A stretch of DNA of 64,000 nucleotides from Gimesia aquarii (GTDB lineage Bacteria; Planctomycetota; Planctomycetia; Planctomycetales; Planctomycetaceae): assembly GCF_007748195.1 (NCBI RefSeq), contig NZ_CP037920.1, forward strand, positions 310,001 through 374,000. The letters run 5' to 3'. Under the pieces are notes generated by a model. The model worked only from the letters and a program-made list of their open reading frames with translations. It did no database searches and had not been told where the DNA came from. This document shows positions 35,166 through 45,064 of the stretch, in pieces; the stretch's first letter is position 1, and each line of letters begins with the position of its first letter. A program made the position numbers and the translations under genes.

Positions 35166-35738
35166 ATGGCATTTTCTCTCACCTATCAAAGTCACTCATT
35201 CACATTCGAAACCGCTCCGGAGTTGTTTTCTCCCAAAAATCTTGACAAGGGAACGGAGGCAATGTTATCGACGGTGACATTCGGACCCGGTCAGCGTGTG
35301 TTAGACCTGGGTTGCGGATATGGTGTCGTGGGAATTCTGGCAGCGAAAATAGTGAGACCAGAAAATGTTGTGATGACTGACATTGAGCCGGCAGCGATAC
35401 AGCTTGCACGGGACAACGCAGAGCAGAATCAGGTTGACGCTGTAAAAATCATGCAGAGTGATGGCCTGAATGATCACCACGAAACCGACTTCGACTGGAT
35501 TTTATCGAATCCCCCTTATCATACCGATTTTTCAATCGCTAAAAATTTCATTATGAAAGGCTTTAACCGATTAAAAATCGGTGGTCGGATGGTGATGGTC
35601 ACGCGTCGTCGACTCTGGTATCAGAAAAAACTGACGAGTACTTTTGGAGGCGTCGATCTGAAAGAGATTGACGGCTATTTTGTGTTTCATGCCGAGAAAC
35701 GACGTGCGACTTATGCTGCTAAGAAACGTAGACGGTGA
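35166..35738 (+). CDS. RsmC/RlmG-like small-subunit-type SAM methyltransferase
   Basis: This encodes 190 residues, a single methyltransferase-small domain. Motif I is VLDLGCGYGVVGILAAK, an acidic loop VMTDIEPAA follows, and the catalytic N6/N2-type motif is LSNPPYHTDF. The C-terminus is basic (KKRRR). The 'SNPPYH' form and trailing VARR-like segment match RsmC/RlmG rRNA guanine methyltransferases, but the protein lacks their N-terminal pseudo-methyltransferase half and is about half their length. Such short homologues are common outside gammaproteobacteria. Divergent from the symporter fusion, with a 212-bp gap. The target nucleotide is not known. Confidence 0.82.
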   Translation: MAFSLTYQSHSFTFETAPELFSPKNLDKGTEAMLSTVTFGPGQRVLDLGCGYGVVGILAAKIVRPENVVMTDIEPAAIQLARDNAEQNQVDAVKIMQSDGLNDHHETDFDWILSNPPYHTDFSIAKNFIMKGFNRLKIGGRMVMVTRRRLWYQKKLTSTFGGVDLKEIDGYFVFHAEKRRATYAAKKRRR

Positions 35739-35812
35739 GTTGAAAGTGCTTTTTTGCTACCACGAAAGAACACAAAATTAACTATGGGTGTTCGGAAACT
35801 TAATTCTGAATT

Positions 35813-36760
35813 TTAGTCTTTTATAGCAGCCTGGCGAAAATTATTAGCATGAAATTGCATAATTTTGAGCCCTTGCTTTTGATAAATTTTCACGGCACTA
35901 TGTGGTACTTCGAGGACGATGAGTTTTTCAAATGGGATTTTGAGTGAATCCAGGAAGTTCATGTAGGCGAGGTTATTCTCGTAATTGAACCCTTTGGTGC
36001 CGACATGAATTAAGATCCGGAGGTCTGGTTCAGGATGTTTTGCATACTCGCGGGCCAGATCGTATGTGTTATAGCCTTTGGCGAAGATTAGATTTGGGTT
36101 TTCGCGCCCGTTTTCTTCCGAGATGCGCTTCTCAGTGGCATGGCCGGCTCCCCCCGGCGCTGCAGAACAAAATAATTGTGGATGTTTAAACATGATGCGC
36201 GTGGTGCCGCGACCACCTTGCGAAAAGCCTTCGATCCCACGGCCTTTGCGGTCGGCAATGGTACGATAGGTTTTATCAATATGTGGAATCAGCTCTTTCA
36301 CAAAGACATCTTCCCCCATCGCGTTCTCACGTTTGGGCAGATTATAGTGACTGACCGGTCCTCCGTTTACAAACACATAGATCATTGGTGTGACATCACC
36401 GGCTGTCATATGTTTGTTGATGTATTCGGCGAGGCGCACACTTTTTGTTTCACTGCCAGGGCGGCCACCATGCAGGTAGTACACAACGGGAAATCGTCGT
36501 TTCTTGTTTTCGGGTGCCTCGTATTGTGGAGGCAGGTAGATGCAGTAGCCGACATCAACTTTCATCGATGGACTATGAAATGTTCCATGCTGCACACCGG
36601 GAAGTTTTTGTTTTAGTTCATTCACCCAGCCAAAGGGCTGCGGCTTCTTCTTCCGTTTCTTATTCTGCCCACAAACCGGGTTAGAAATGAGTAACAGCGC
36701 CAATGCTATGGCGAAGCTTATGTTAAAAATCTGTTTGAATTGGTGGATTCGAGATGGCAT
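35813..36760 (-). CDS. secreted alpha/beta-hydrolase, esterase D / enterochelin esterase-like
   Basis: The 315-residue product starts with a signal peptide (hydrophobic 12-29, then CGQ, a possible lipoprotein or Sec cleavage site). It shows an esterase fold: YYLHGG for the oxyanion loop, nucleophile elbow GFSQGG with S180, and a C-terminal His in EVPHSA. It belongs to the putative esterase (feruloyl/enterochelin esterase D) family, common beside planctomycete polysaccharide genes. It should hydrolyse an ester in the periplasm; the substrate is not predictable. Convergent with the RsmC-like gene. Confidence 0.85.
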   Translation of the reverse strand: MPSRIHQFKQIFNISFAIALALLLISNPVCGQNKKRKKKPQPFGWVNELKQKLPGVQHGTFHSPSMKVDVGYCIYLPPQYEAPENKKRRFPVVYYLHGGRPGSETKSVRLAEYINKHMTAGDVTPMIYVFVNGGPVSHYNLPKRENAMGEDVFVKELIPHIDKTYRTIADRKGRGIEGFSQGGRGTTRIMFKHPQLFCSAAPGGAGHATEKRISEENGRENPNLIFAKGYNTYDLAREYAKHPEPDLRILIHVGTKGFNYENNLAYMNFLDSLKIPFEKLIVLEVPHSAVKIYQKQGLKIMQFHANNFRQAAIKD

Positions 36761-37518
36761 GTTTGATACTTGGTTCCAGGGTTGATGTTTTCGTTTGGAT
36801 GGTCATTCAATCTGCTGAACAGTTTTGCGAGATAAGAATTCCATATTGTAATCACTTCTGCTTTCCCATGTCTAAACGTATTTCCGAATTTAAAATCTTT
36901 CTTTCCAGTGGTCCGGCTTGTTCTATTTAGTACATGCGTTGCTATTGTTCGTGATTTTCAGTTAGAGTTACTGGGCGCTATTTCATATCATCTCTAACCG
37001 AATTCAATTTCAGTGACTGGGACTCATTTACATTCCTCAGTCATGCCTGCGTTGTCTGCTTACACAGGAAAGGTTTGTTATGTATGCGTTTCTCTGGTTC
37101 AGAATCAGTTTTTCATTGTTGATCTTGTTACATCATGCAAACCGGCGTGAGGCAGTCAAGAAAAACTTTTGCGCATTATTGTCTGAGAAGTGGTCAAAAA
37201 TTGCGACTTTGTTTCAATTGAATTGGCTGAAAGTGAGCTCAAAAGGAGCAAAACGTTACGAGATAGAATTAACATATTCTCAAGATGCAGGTGATCATCA
37301 GCAAAAAAAGGACGTTTTTGTGGTGCGAACATTTTCAGAATTCACAATGTACACCCATCAGAAAAAAGCTCCACGCGCGCGACGCAGATCACAGAGTTTC
37401 AAAAACAGCACGCCGGTGTCAAGTACAAAATATTTAGCTAAATTCGACCAGAAAAAAGCGATTCGAAAATTTCCGATAGGGTCAATCGGGTATCCGGTTC
37501 AGGCGATGTGTGAGCCGT
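36761..37518. other. intergenic region downstream of carB, one doubtful frame
   Basis: About 760 bp. A plus-strand open frame of 172 codons (37080-37598) has AGGAAAGG before its ATG, but its product is strongly basic, has no recognisable domain, and its last 80 bp run antisense into the end of carB. It is not counted as a gene. No terminator was identified for either neighbour. Confidence 0.4.
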
Positions 37519-40500
37519 TTATTCAATGTCAGCCATCCAGTCCTGCAGGGCACGAACTTGAGGTGTGGCGTCTTCTGCTAAAGCCTCCAGAGCCTTGACG
37601 ACTGCCAAACATCCGGGAATTGTGGTGACACACGTCACACCATACGTAACGGATGCAGAACGGATCTTACCTTCATCGGTGCGCGAACCTTTTCCGCTGG
37701 GCGTATTGAAGATAAATTGCACATCTTGATTCGCCATCATGTCTAGCAGATTCGGCCGGCCTTCTTTCAACTTCTTTACGGTGGAGACTTCGATGCCAGC
37801 CTCTTGAAGAACGCGTGCGGTTCCTGAAGTCGAGACGATTTTGAATCCCATCTCGATCAAGCGACGTGCGGGTTCAATCATGGTTTCCTTATAGACGTCA
37901 GCCATGCTGATAAATACAGTTCCTTCAGAATGCAGAGTCGTATTTGCGGCTAACTGACTTTTGGCAAACGCGAGAGCGAAGCCTTTGGAGATTCCCATCA
38001 CTTCGCCCGTGGAACGCATTTCCGGGCCGAGGATGATATCGACTCCCAAGAATCGAGAAAAGGGAAAGACACTCTCTTTGACTGAAGTATGTTGGGGTAC
38101 AATTTCCCTTGTCACGCCTTGTTCCAGCAGTGGAACACCGGCCATGACTTTCGCGGCGACACGCGGTAATGAGAGGCCTGTGGCTTTTGAAACGAACGGT
38201 GATGTGCGACTCGCACGGGGATTCACTTCCAGAATATAGACCGTGTATCCGTCTTCAGTCTGTTTGACGGCAAACTGGATATTCATTAAGCCACATACTT
38301 TTAATTCTCGTGCGAGCGCGTAAGTGGCGCGTTTGATCTCATCAATCACAGAGTCGGGTAAAGAGTGTGGAGGCAGCACACAGGCAGAGTCACCAGAGTG
38401 AACTCCCGCTTCCTCGATGTGCTCCATAACTCCTCCGACCAGGGTGGTGATTCCATCAGAAATGGCATCGACGTCGACCTCAATCGCATCTTCCAGGAAC
38501 TGATCAACGAGCACCGGGTGATCAGGAGACGCATTGACGGCTTCATGCATATAGCGTACAAGGGATTCTTCATCGTAACAGATTTCCATTGCCCGGCCGC
38601 CCAACACATAGCTGGGACGAACCAGAATGGGATAACTGATTTCGTTTGCAACGGCACGTGCACTTTCTGTATCGGTGGCGATTCCATTTGGTGGTTGATG
38701 AAGTTCGAGTTTCTCAAGAATAGCCTGAAAGCGTTCCCGATCTTCGGCGGCATCGATCATTTCGGGGCTGGTACCAATAATATTAACACCGGCAGCTTCA
38801 AGACCACGGGCGAGATTGAGAGGTGTTTGACCGCCGAATTGTACGATCACCCCATCAGGCTGCATACGGTCGCAGATATTTAAAACATCTTCAGTCGTTA
38901 ACGGTTCAAAGAATAAATGATCGGACGTGTCGTAATCAGTCGAAACCGTTTCGGGATTCGAATTGACCATGATGCTCTCAATACCTAACTCTCGCAAAGC
39001 GAACGAGGCCTGGCAGCAACAATAATCGAACTCAATCCCCTGTCCAATCCGGTTAGGACCGCCTCCCAGAATCATGATTCGCCGATTTTGTTCCGGGTTA
39101 GCTGGCGTTTCGTTTTCCTGTTCGTAAGTGGAATAAAAATAGGGAGTATATGCTTCGAATTCCGCCGCACAGGTATCGACTTGCTTGAATGTGGCTTCGA
39201 TGCCCAAATTTTTACGGTATTGGCGAACATCCATTTCTGTGGAGTCCAACCAGAACGCCAGCTGTTTGTCGGAATAACCATACTGCTTCGCCTTTTTCAT
39301 GAATGCGAAGTCAAGATCTTCCAGTCGAGAAGAATTACAAATCTCTTCTTCAAACTCAACCAATTGTTTGATGTGGTTCAGGAACCAGGGATCGATATCA
39401 CTTAATTCATGAATCTGTTCGGAGGTCATGCCGAGTTTGAATGCATAGCGAATGAAGAAAATGCGTTCTTCGTTTGGAATCGACAATCTGGACTCAATGA
39501 AATCCTGGGAAGGTTGTTTTGGTGTTCCCCACAGATCTTTATTGCCGCCCCCCAAGCCGAAGTGCCCGATTTCCAGTCCGCGTAAGGCTTTTTGCAGTGA
39601 TTCTTTAAATGTACGTCCAATGGCCATGGTTTCGCCAACGGATTTCATCTGTACTGTTAACACAGAATCGGCATCGACAAATTTTTCGAATGTCCAGCGT
39701 GGAATTTTTGTCACGACATAATCGATCGTAGGTTCGAAACAAGCGAGTGTTTCGCGCGTAATGTCGTTCCTGATTTCATCCAGTCGATACCCGACAGCGA
39801 GTTTTGCAGCAATTTTGGCAATTGGAAATCCGGTTGCTTTAGAGGCGAGTGCACTCGAGCGGCTGACGCGAGGATTCATTTCAATAATCGTCATCCGGCC
39901 GGTATCGGGGTTAATCGCAAACTGGACATTGGAACCACCCGTTTCGACGCCAATTTCCCTCATACAGGCGATCGTGGCATCACGCATCCGTTGATATTCT
40001 TTATCAGTCAAGGTTTGTGCCGGTGCGACAGTAATAGAATCTCCTGTATGAACTCCCATCGGATCGAAGTTTTCGATCGCACAGATAATCACCACATTAT
40101 CGGCCCGATCACGCATGACCTCCATTTCATACTCTTTCCACCCGAGGATGGATTCTTCGAGTAAGACTTCATTCACCGGAGAAAGAGCCAGCCCGCTACG
40201 TACTTTTTCTTCGAATTCCTCACGGTTATAGGCAACTCCCCCTCCCGTGCCCCCTAAGGTATAACTGGCCCGAATGATCATCGGGAGGCTGATGTCTTTT
40301 AAGGCGGCGTTTGCCTCTTCCATATTATGGACGACCGCACTTCGAGGGCAGTCGAGCCCAATTTTCATCATGGCTTCTTTGAACTGATCACGGCTTTCGG
40401 CTTTAGCAATCACCTCTTCTTTGGCACCGATCAACTCGACTCCCAATTGATCAAGGATTCCCCGTCGTGCCAGGTCCATTGCCGCATTCAAGCCGGTCTG

Positions 40501-40776
40501 CCCGCCCAAAGTCGGCAGCAGTGCATCTGGTTTTTCGATTTCGATCACTTTTTGAATATATTGCCATGTGATCGGTTCAATATAAGTTCGATGAGCGGTT
40601 TCCGGGTCGGTCATAATTGTAGCTGGATTGGAGTTCACCAACACAACCTCATAACCGTCTTCTCTTAATGCTTTACATGCTTGTGTACCGGAATAGTCAA
40701 ATTCACAAGCCTGGCCAATTACGATGGGACCGGAGCCGATGATTAAAATTTTATGGATATCGTCGCGTCTGGGCAC
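37519..40776 (-). CDS. carB: carbamoyl-phosphate synthase large subunit
   Basis: The 1085-residue product starts at a GTG and matches the length of E. coli CarB (1073). It has two ATP-grasp halves (about 1-550 and 555-935), each with [10 protein letters not shown] or [14 protein letters not shown] starts, followed by the MGS-like allosteric domain (about 940-1085). The glutamine-fed synthesis of carbamoyl phosphate from bicarbonate, ammonia and two ATP serves arginine and pyrimidine synthesis in the cytoplasm. The small subunit CarA is not adjacent, which is common in this phylum. Upstream lies a 780-bp region shared with the Amt fusion; no pyrimidine or arginine box was recognised there. Confidence 0.97.
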   Translation of the reverse strand: MPRRDDIHKILIIGSGPIVIGQACEFDYSGTQACKALREDGYEVVLVNSNPATIMTDPETAHRTYIEPITWQYIQKVIEIEKPDALLPTLGGQTGLNAAMDLARRGILDQLGVELIGAKEEVIAKAESRDQFKEAMMKIGLDCPRSAVVHNMEEANAALKDISLPMIIRASYTLGGTGGGVAYNREEFEEKVRSGLALSPVNEVLLEESILGWKEYEMEVMRDRADNVVIICAIENFDPMGVHTGDSITVAPAQTLTDKEYQRMRDATIACMREIGVETGGSNVQFAINPDTGRMTIIEMNPRVSRSSALASKATGFPIAKIAAKLAVGYRLDEIRNDITRETLACFEPTIDYVVTKIPRWTFEKFVDADSVLTVQMKSVGETMAIGRTFKESLQKALRGLEIGHFGLGGGNKDLWGTPKQPSQDFIESRLSIPNEERIFFIRYAFKLGMTSEQIHELSDIDPWFLNHIKQLVEFEEEICNSSRLEDLDFAFMKKAKQYGYSDKQLAFWLDSTEMDVRQYRKNLGIEATFKQVDTCAAEFEAYTPYFYSTYEQENETPANPEQNRRIMILGGGPNRIGQGIEFDYCCCQASFALRELGIESIMVNSNPETVSTDYDTSDHLFFEPLTTEDVLNICDRMQPDGVIVQFGGQTPLNLARGLEAAGVNIIGTSPEMIDAAEDRERFQAILEKLELHQPPNGIATDTESARAVANEISYPILVRPSYVLGGRAMEICYDEESLVRYMHEAVNASPDHPVLVDQFLEDAIEVDVDAISDGITTLVGGVMEHIEEAGVHSGDSACVLPPHSLPDSVIDEIKRATYALARELKVCGLMNIQFAVKQTEDGYTVYILEVNPRASRTSPFVSKATGLSLPRVAAKVMAGVPLLEQGVTREIVPQHTSVKESVFPFSRFLGVDIILGPEMRSTGEVMGISKGFALAFAKSQLAANTTLHSEGTVFISMADVYKETMIEPARRLIEMGFKIVSTSGTARVLQEAGIEVSTVKKLKEGRPNLLDMMANQDVQFIFNTPSGKGSRTDEGKIRSASVTYGVTCVTTIPGCLAVVKALEALAEDATPQVRALQDWMADIE

Positions 40777-41246
40777 TTTCTTACGTCACCTTAACAGCAA
40801 ATGTACATTGTTTTTTGGCTGAAATACCTATTTTTGCGCAAATCTTCTCAACGTTAACAATCCATCCAAAATAATCAAGGAATGCAGGCCAGAAAGTCTC
40901 AGAACGGACCGGCTTCAGAGGGCTTCATAATGTACGCGGGAGTTGCATCTAAGAGAAAATCCTAGAAATTGTACTAAATTTTACTTAGCGAAACGGAGAA
41001 TTTCAGATGCATTTCTGAAACAGGAAATCAAATTGACGGCTAGCTGCCTACCCTTAAAATCATCACTCGATCTTGAATTTTGAATCCGAGGTTTGCCTGT
41101 CTCAGAGCGGATAACAAAAGAAACATGATTTCCATAATTAATTCACGATATAAGTTCGGACCAGAGGAACTGAAATGATCTGCCGGTCTGTAACAATTTT
41201 ACTAAGTCGTCCCTGTATCTGATGCGAGTTATAAGTTCTTTTTTAT
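40777..41246. other. intergenic region upstream of carB
   Basis: About 470 bp on the carB side of the shared carB/Amt interval. No gene, riboswitch or operator was recognised in it. Confidence 0.4.
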
Positions 41247-41272
41247 AAACCCTTTTCTAAATAGGAGGGTTT
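41247..41272 (+). promoter_or_regulatory. hairpin overlapping a strong ribosome-binding site
   Basis: A 10-bp stem (41247-41256 with 41263-41272, two G/T wobbles) closes a 6-nt loop. The right arm contains AGGAGGG, the Shine-Dalgarno of a 26-codon frame starting at 41276. Folding would hide the ribosome-binding site. A short T-run follows, so a weak terminator is the alternative. Confidence 0.45.
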
Positions 41273-41275
41273 TGC

Positions 41276-41356
41276 ATGATTACCTACGTTCACATAGACA
41301 AACTAAACCTTATACCTCCCATTCGATACAGGCTTTTCATGCACTTCGCTTCCTGA
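41276..41356 (+). CDS. possible 26-aa leader peptide
   Basis: An ATG 6 bp after a near-perfect Shine-Dalgarno opens a 26-codon frame ending TGA at 41354-41356. The peptide has no run of a single amino acid that would mark a classic attenuator. Support is the ribosome-binding site only. Confidence 0.25.
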   Translation: MITYVHIDKLNLIPPIRYRLFMHFAS

Positions 41357-41432
41357 AATGAACAGCATGTGAATTTGTTGAGTTAAGGCCCCGTGTTTAC
41401 TGAAAACGACATAAGCTTTTCTTACATGATGT

Positions 41433-41454
41433 AATGAGGTGAAATTGCCTCATT
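41433..41454. promoter_or_regulatory. inverted repeat, possible operator
   Basis: A perfect 7-bp inverted repeat (AATGAGG at 41433-41439, CCTCATT at 41448-41454) has an 8-bp spacer, about 105 bp before the Amt-fusion start. The size suits a dimeric regulator. Confidence 0.35.
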
Positions 41455-41461
41455 CTCTTGA

Positions 41462-41482
41462 TTTTGTTCTTAATGAACAAAA
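41462..41482. promoter_or_regulatory. inverted repeat, possible operator
   Basis: A perfect 8-bp inverted repeat (TTTTGTTC at 41462-41469, GAACAAAA at 41475-41482) with a 5-bp spacer lies 77 bp before the Amt-fusion start, immediately after the previous inverted repeat. Confidence 0.4.
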
Positions 41483-41558
41483 GAGAACAAGTAGAACGTC
41501 ATGACACTAACACATTTCACCTTAAATCGATCTTCATGATAAATGAGTAGAAGTTACC

Positions 41559-44243
41559 ATGGATCTTCACCAACAAATTGACATTGTCTGGGTTCTTGTT
41601 TGCACAATTTTTGTATTGTTTATGCAGGCAGGGTTTTGCTGTCTGGAATCCGGTTTATCTCGGTCAAAAAACAGTATCCACGTTGCAATTAAAAACGTTG
41701 TAGATGTGTGTGTGGTCGGCATTCTTTTCTGGATTTTCGGATTCGGATTGATGTTCGGGACAACTACGGGTGGTTTGATAGGAACTTCTCACTTTCCGTA
41801 TTTGAACCCGGGAACCGATAACTTTCTGTCAGCCTTTTTCCTTTTTCAGCTGATGCTTTGTGTCACTGCTGCCACGATTGCGTCAGGTGCTTCTGCAGAG
41901 AGAATGCGATTTACTGCCTACGTGATTCTGGCGGTTGTCCTTGGCGGACTGATTTATCCCGTTTTCGGTCACTGGGCCTGGACTAGTCACTTTGCTGGAA
42001 AAGCTCCCGGATGGTTGGAATCTCTCGGATTTAAAGATTTCAGTGGTTCGACAGTCGTTCATTCGATTGGTGCCTGGGCTGCATTGGCTTCTATTGTCAT
42101 TATCGGACCACGGCTTGGAAGATTTGATAAGACGCAAAGCAAACGCAAGTTCAAAGGGCATAACCTGACATTAGCAACGACCGGTGTATTTATTCTATGG
42201 ATAGGTTGGTTTGGATTTAACGGTGGGAGCGAATTTGGTTTTACATCTCATGTTCCTCAAATATTGATTAATACATTTATTGCATCAGCCTTTGGTGCCA
42301 CTACCTTACTGATCTGGCAGTTCTATCAACGTAAGCAGATAGAAATTGAAAATATTCTGAATGGACTCCTGGCGGGTCTCGTAGCCAGTAGTGCCAGTTG
42401 TGATGTGATTTCGCCTATATCAGCCGCCGTCATCGGAGTCATCGCTGCGATTGTGATGGAAAGCGGCGTCTGGCTTCTGGAGCGTTGCCAACTGGATGAT
42501 ACGATTGGTGTCATTCCCGTGCATGGTTTTGCTGGTGTCTGGGGAACACTTGCCGTTGCGATTTTTGTTCCGGCAGAATTTCTGACTCATTCGCGATTTG
42601 AACAGTTTTTAATCCAATTGCTGGGATGTGTAGTTTGTTTCGTTTGGTGTTTTTCATTTTGTTGGGTCACACTACGAACAGTAAGCAAGTATGTGCGTCT
42701 GCGAGCCACATCTGAAGAAGAAGAGATGGGATTGAATATGGCAGATCATGGTACTTCGACAGAAATGTATGATTTACTCAATTCGATGGAGCGACATATT
42801 CAGGGTGATTCCAGCCCTATCGAGGACTTGGATGAACATAGCGATGTGGGATTGATAGCCCAACAATATAATCGTGTCTCGGAAAAACGTGATCAGGCAC
42901 TGAACGAACTTCAGAGTCGAACAAATAATCTCGAATTGGTTCGCACGGAACTGGAAAAGAAAACATCCGAATTGGAAGTAAAAGCCGAACGCCTGAAGAA
43001 AGCTAATGAAGATGCAGAGGCAGCATCTCGTGCCAAAAGCGAATTTCTGGCAAATATGAGTCACGAAATCAGAACACCTATGACAGCTGTTCTGGGATAC
43101 ACGGATTTATTAATAGAAGAAAGCTGGGGACGTCCTGGAAGTTTGAAATTACTTGATGTCATCAAAAGAAATGGAAATTATTTACTGGAACTCATTAATG
43201 ATATTCTTGATCTTTCCAAAATAGAGTCAGGAAATCTCACGGTTGAAACAATTCAATTTTCCCTGATGGAAAAAATGAAAGAAATTCAGTCATTAATGAA
43301 TATTCGAGCTGAACATCAGGAAATTCGATTCAAGTTAACATTTAACGGAAAAATCCCCGAACGAATTCAGAGCGATCCCACTCGACTCAAGCAGATTCTC
43401 ATTAACCTGATTGGTAACGCTATTAAATTCACACCTGATGGTGGAAAAGTCTCCGTAGAAACATCATTCCTGGAATCAGAGTCGGGCAAACCAATGTTAC
43501 AGTTCAAAATTCAGGATACAGGCATTGGGATGACTCAGGAACAAATGAGGAATCTCTATCAACCATTTGTTCAAGCAGACTCTTCGACAACGCGTAAATT
43601 CGGAGGAACGGGATTAGGTTTGGCTATCAGTAAACGGCTTTCAGAAATGCTAGGTGGTGATTTGGTTTGTGATAGTGTTCCCGAACAAGGAACTGTTTTC
43701 ACCTTGACCATCAGTACTGGTGAAATGGAATCCATGTCGTTTCACGATGATCCCATGGCTGCCTTGAAGGCGATTCAAGTTGGCAGCCGAGATAATTTTT
43801 CTGCTGACGGATCAGCACAACAAAAACCAAAAGGAACCTGTTCTGTACTTTTGGCTGAAGATGGAGTTGATAATCAACGATTGATTTCTACGCTTCTGAA
43901 GAAAGAAGGAGCGAAGGTCATGCTGGCAGAGAATGGAGATATTGCCTATAGATGTGCAATGAATGCGCGTGAGCAAGGTAACCCATTTGATGTCATCTTA
44001 ATGGACATGTCGATGCCTGTATTAGATGGTTATGGTGCCACTAGAAAATTACGAGAACAGGGATATAATTTGCCCATTGTTGCTTTAACGGCACACGCCA
44101 TGAGTAGTGATCGTCAAAAATGTCTTGATGCAGGTTGTGATGACTATACTACAAAACCAGTTAATCGGAATAAACTCAGGGAAATTGTAGAGACATATCA
44201 GTCACTGATCCCTGAAGAGGAGGTTGTAGAAACAGTGGGTTGA
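41559..44243 (+). CDS. ammonium transporter fused to hybrid histidine kinase and receiver domain
   Basis: The 894-residue product has an Amt/Rh channel (about 1-380) with the twin histidines H168 and H322 and D160 conserved, so ammonium conduction or binding is possible. A cytoplasmic linker and coiled coil (about 440-490) join it to a HisKA domain (H501, [13 protein letters not shown]), a HATPase domain (N-box [11 protein letters not shown]1 DTGIG, G2 GTGLGLA) and a receiver domain (about 760-885) with D815 and a KPVN Lys. Amt-kinase fusions are known, for example in anammox planctomycetes; here a receiver is added, so it is a hybrid kinase. It probably senses external ammonium. No separate output regulator or glnK/glnB gene is adjacent. 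Confidence 0.93.
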   Translation: MDLHQQIDIVWVLVCTIFVLFMQAGFCCLESGLSRSKNSIHVAIKNVVDVCVVGILFWIFGFGLMFGTTTGGLIGTSHFPYLNPGTDNFLSAFFLFQLMLCVTAATIASGASAERMRFTAYVILAVVLGGLIYPVFGHWAWTSHFAGKAPGWLESLGFKDFSGSTVVHSIGAWAALASIVIIGPRLGRFDKTQSKRKFKGHNLTLATTGVFILWIGWFGFNGGSEFGFTSHVPQILINTFIASAFGATTLLIWQFYQRKQIEIENILNGLLAGLVASSASCDVISPISAAVIGVIAAIVMESGVWLLERCQLDDTIGVIPVHGFAGVWGTLAVAIFVPAEFLTHSRFEQFLIQLLGCVVCFVWCFSFCWVTLRTVSKYVRLRATSEEEEMGLNMADHGTSTEMYDLLNSMERHIQGDSSPIEDLDEHSDVGLIAQQYNRVSEKRDQALNELQSRTNNLELVRTELEKKTSELEVKAERLKKANEDAEAASRAKSEFLANMSHEIRTPMTAVLGYTDLLIEESWGRPGSLKLLDVIKRNGNYLLELINDILDLSKIESGNLTVETIQFSLMEKMKEIQSLMNIRAEHQEIRFKLTFNGKIPERIQSDPTRLKQILINLIGNAIKFTPDGGKVSVETSFLESESGKPMLQFKIQDTGIGMTQEQMRNLYQPFVQADSSTTRKFGGTGLGLAISKRLSEMLGGDLVCDSVPEQGTVFTLTISTGEMESMSFHDDPMAALKAIQVGSRDNFSADGSAQQKPKGTCSVLLAEDGVDNQRLISTLLKKEGAKVMLAENGDIAYRCAMNAREQGNPFDVILMDMSMPVLDGYGATRKLREQGYNLPIVALTAHAMSSDRQKCLDAGCDDYTTKPVNRNKLREIVETYQSLIPEEEVVETVG

Positions 44244-44248
44244 TCGGT

Positions 44249-44716
44249 CTAGATTTTTTGTGCCAGCCGCTCAGAATTTTTTTTCAGAAATTCTGTGGCC
44301 CAATAATAACCATCTAACAACTTTGCTGTATCATAGCCCATCAAGTGATAGGCGATAAAAATAGCCTCAATCGTTGCCAAACCTGTTTCTGGATCATCAA
44401 ACTGCTTGGATACACGTGGGTATGCGGTTTCCCAGACAGGTAAGCTTCGCACGGGCAGTTCTTCGTAAGCAGATTCCATTTTTTCAGCCAGACGCCAGGT
44501 CCCATCCAGAACCAGCAATCCTGACGTCGCATCCGCTTTACTAATTTGTGGACCTCCCATTCCCAGACGGACATAGCGTGTTAACTTTTCGGGTTCTTTT
44601 CTGGGGAACTTCCAGAAAAGAAAATCATCTCTTGAACGTAATGTCTGAACTGTGCATTTACTTTTTCGTTCTTTAGGATGTACCACTATGATCGTAGGGA
44701 GATGAGAAACTAACAC
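44249..44716 (-). CDS. TSR3/DTW-superfamily aminocarboxypropyltransferase-like protein
   Basis: The product has 155 residues from a GTG start. It opens [12 protein letters not shown], recalling the 'DPK' start of TSR3, and carries [13 protein letters not shown], the D-x-T-W signature of the DTW family, followed by [18 protein letters not shown] and a helical end ([27 protein letters not shown]) that closely follows TSR3 organisation. TSR3 and DTW proteins transfer an aminocarboxypropyl group from S-adenosylmethionine to rRNA or tRNA. The RNA target here is unknown. It is convergent with the Amt fusion (5-bp gap). Confidence 0.65.
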   Translation of the reverse strand: MLVSHLPTIIVVHPKERKSKCTVQTLRSRDDFLFWKFPRKEPEKLTRYVRLGMGGPQISKADATSGLLVLDGTWRLAEKMESAYEELPVRSLPVWETAYPRVSKQFDDPETGLATIEAIFIAYHLMGYDTAKLLDGYYWATEFLKKNSERLAQKI

Positions 44717-44789
44717 GGTGCCCGGCTTTTTGCATACTATTAAAAATTTGCGAGTGTAATAAAAATTTTTGGAAAAAGATGATAACTAT

Positions 44790-44969
44790 TCAGGACTCTT
44801 CTTGAATTTTTTTAATTAATGCTTCCTGGTTGGCAATTTCCTGCTCGAGGTTTTTTACTTCCTGAGGGTCATCCATTTGCTCTTTGGCCCCCGTCAAACG
44901 CTGACGAAAATTCTGGATTTTTTTGCGTGCGACGTCAATCTGTTTTTTCTGTTTCTTATTCAAACCCAT
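44790..44969 (-). CDS. 59-aa coiled-coil hypothetical protein
   Basis: A clean short gene of 59 residues that starts at an ATG with GAGGGA about 12 bp upstream. The product is highly charged (KKQKKQIDVARKKIQ, NLEQEIANQEALIKKI) with heptad-like spacing, predicting an almost continuous helix or coiled coil. There is no membrane segment or cysteine. No function is known. It sits between the TSR3-like gene and the BatA-like gene on the same strand. Confidence 0.65.
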   Translation of the reverse strand: MGLNKKQKKQIDVARKKIQNFRQRLTGAKEQMDDPQEVKNLEQEIANQEALIKKIQEES

Positions 44970-45064
44970 CGTTGTGTGTATTCCCTCTCAGACAAAAAAT
45001 CATGGTACCTGGAACAGGGGAGTATATCATAAGAGACTTTTTAGTTATAGACTCACATTGACAG

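Noticed and set aside
35755-35800. ACCACGAAAGAACAC-like stretch resembling a planctomycete dispersed repeat
   Set aside because: Only part of the motif is present and no second copy was seen in the window.
37080-37598. Plus-strand frame of 172 codons downstream of carB
   Set aside because: Very basic, no domain, and its end overlaps carB antisense; the ribosome-binding-like AGGAAAGG alone is not enough.
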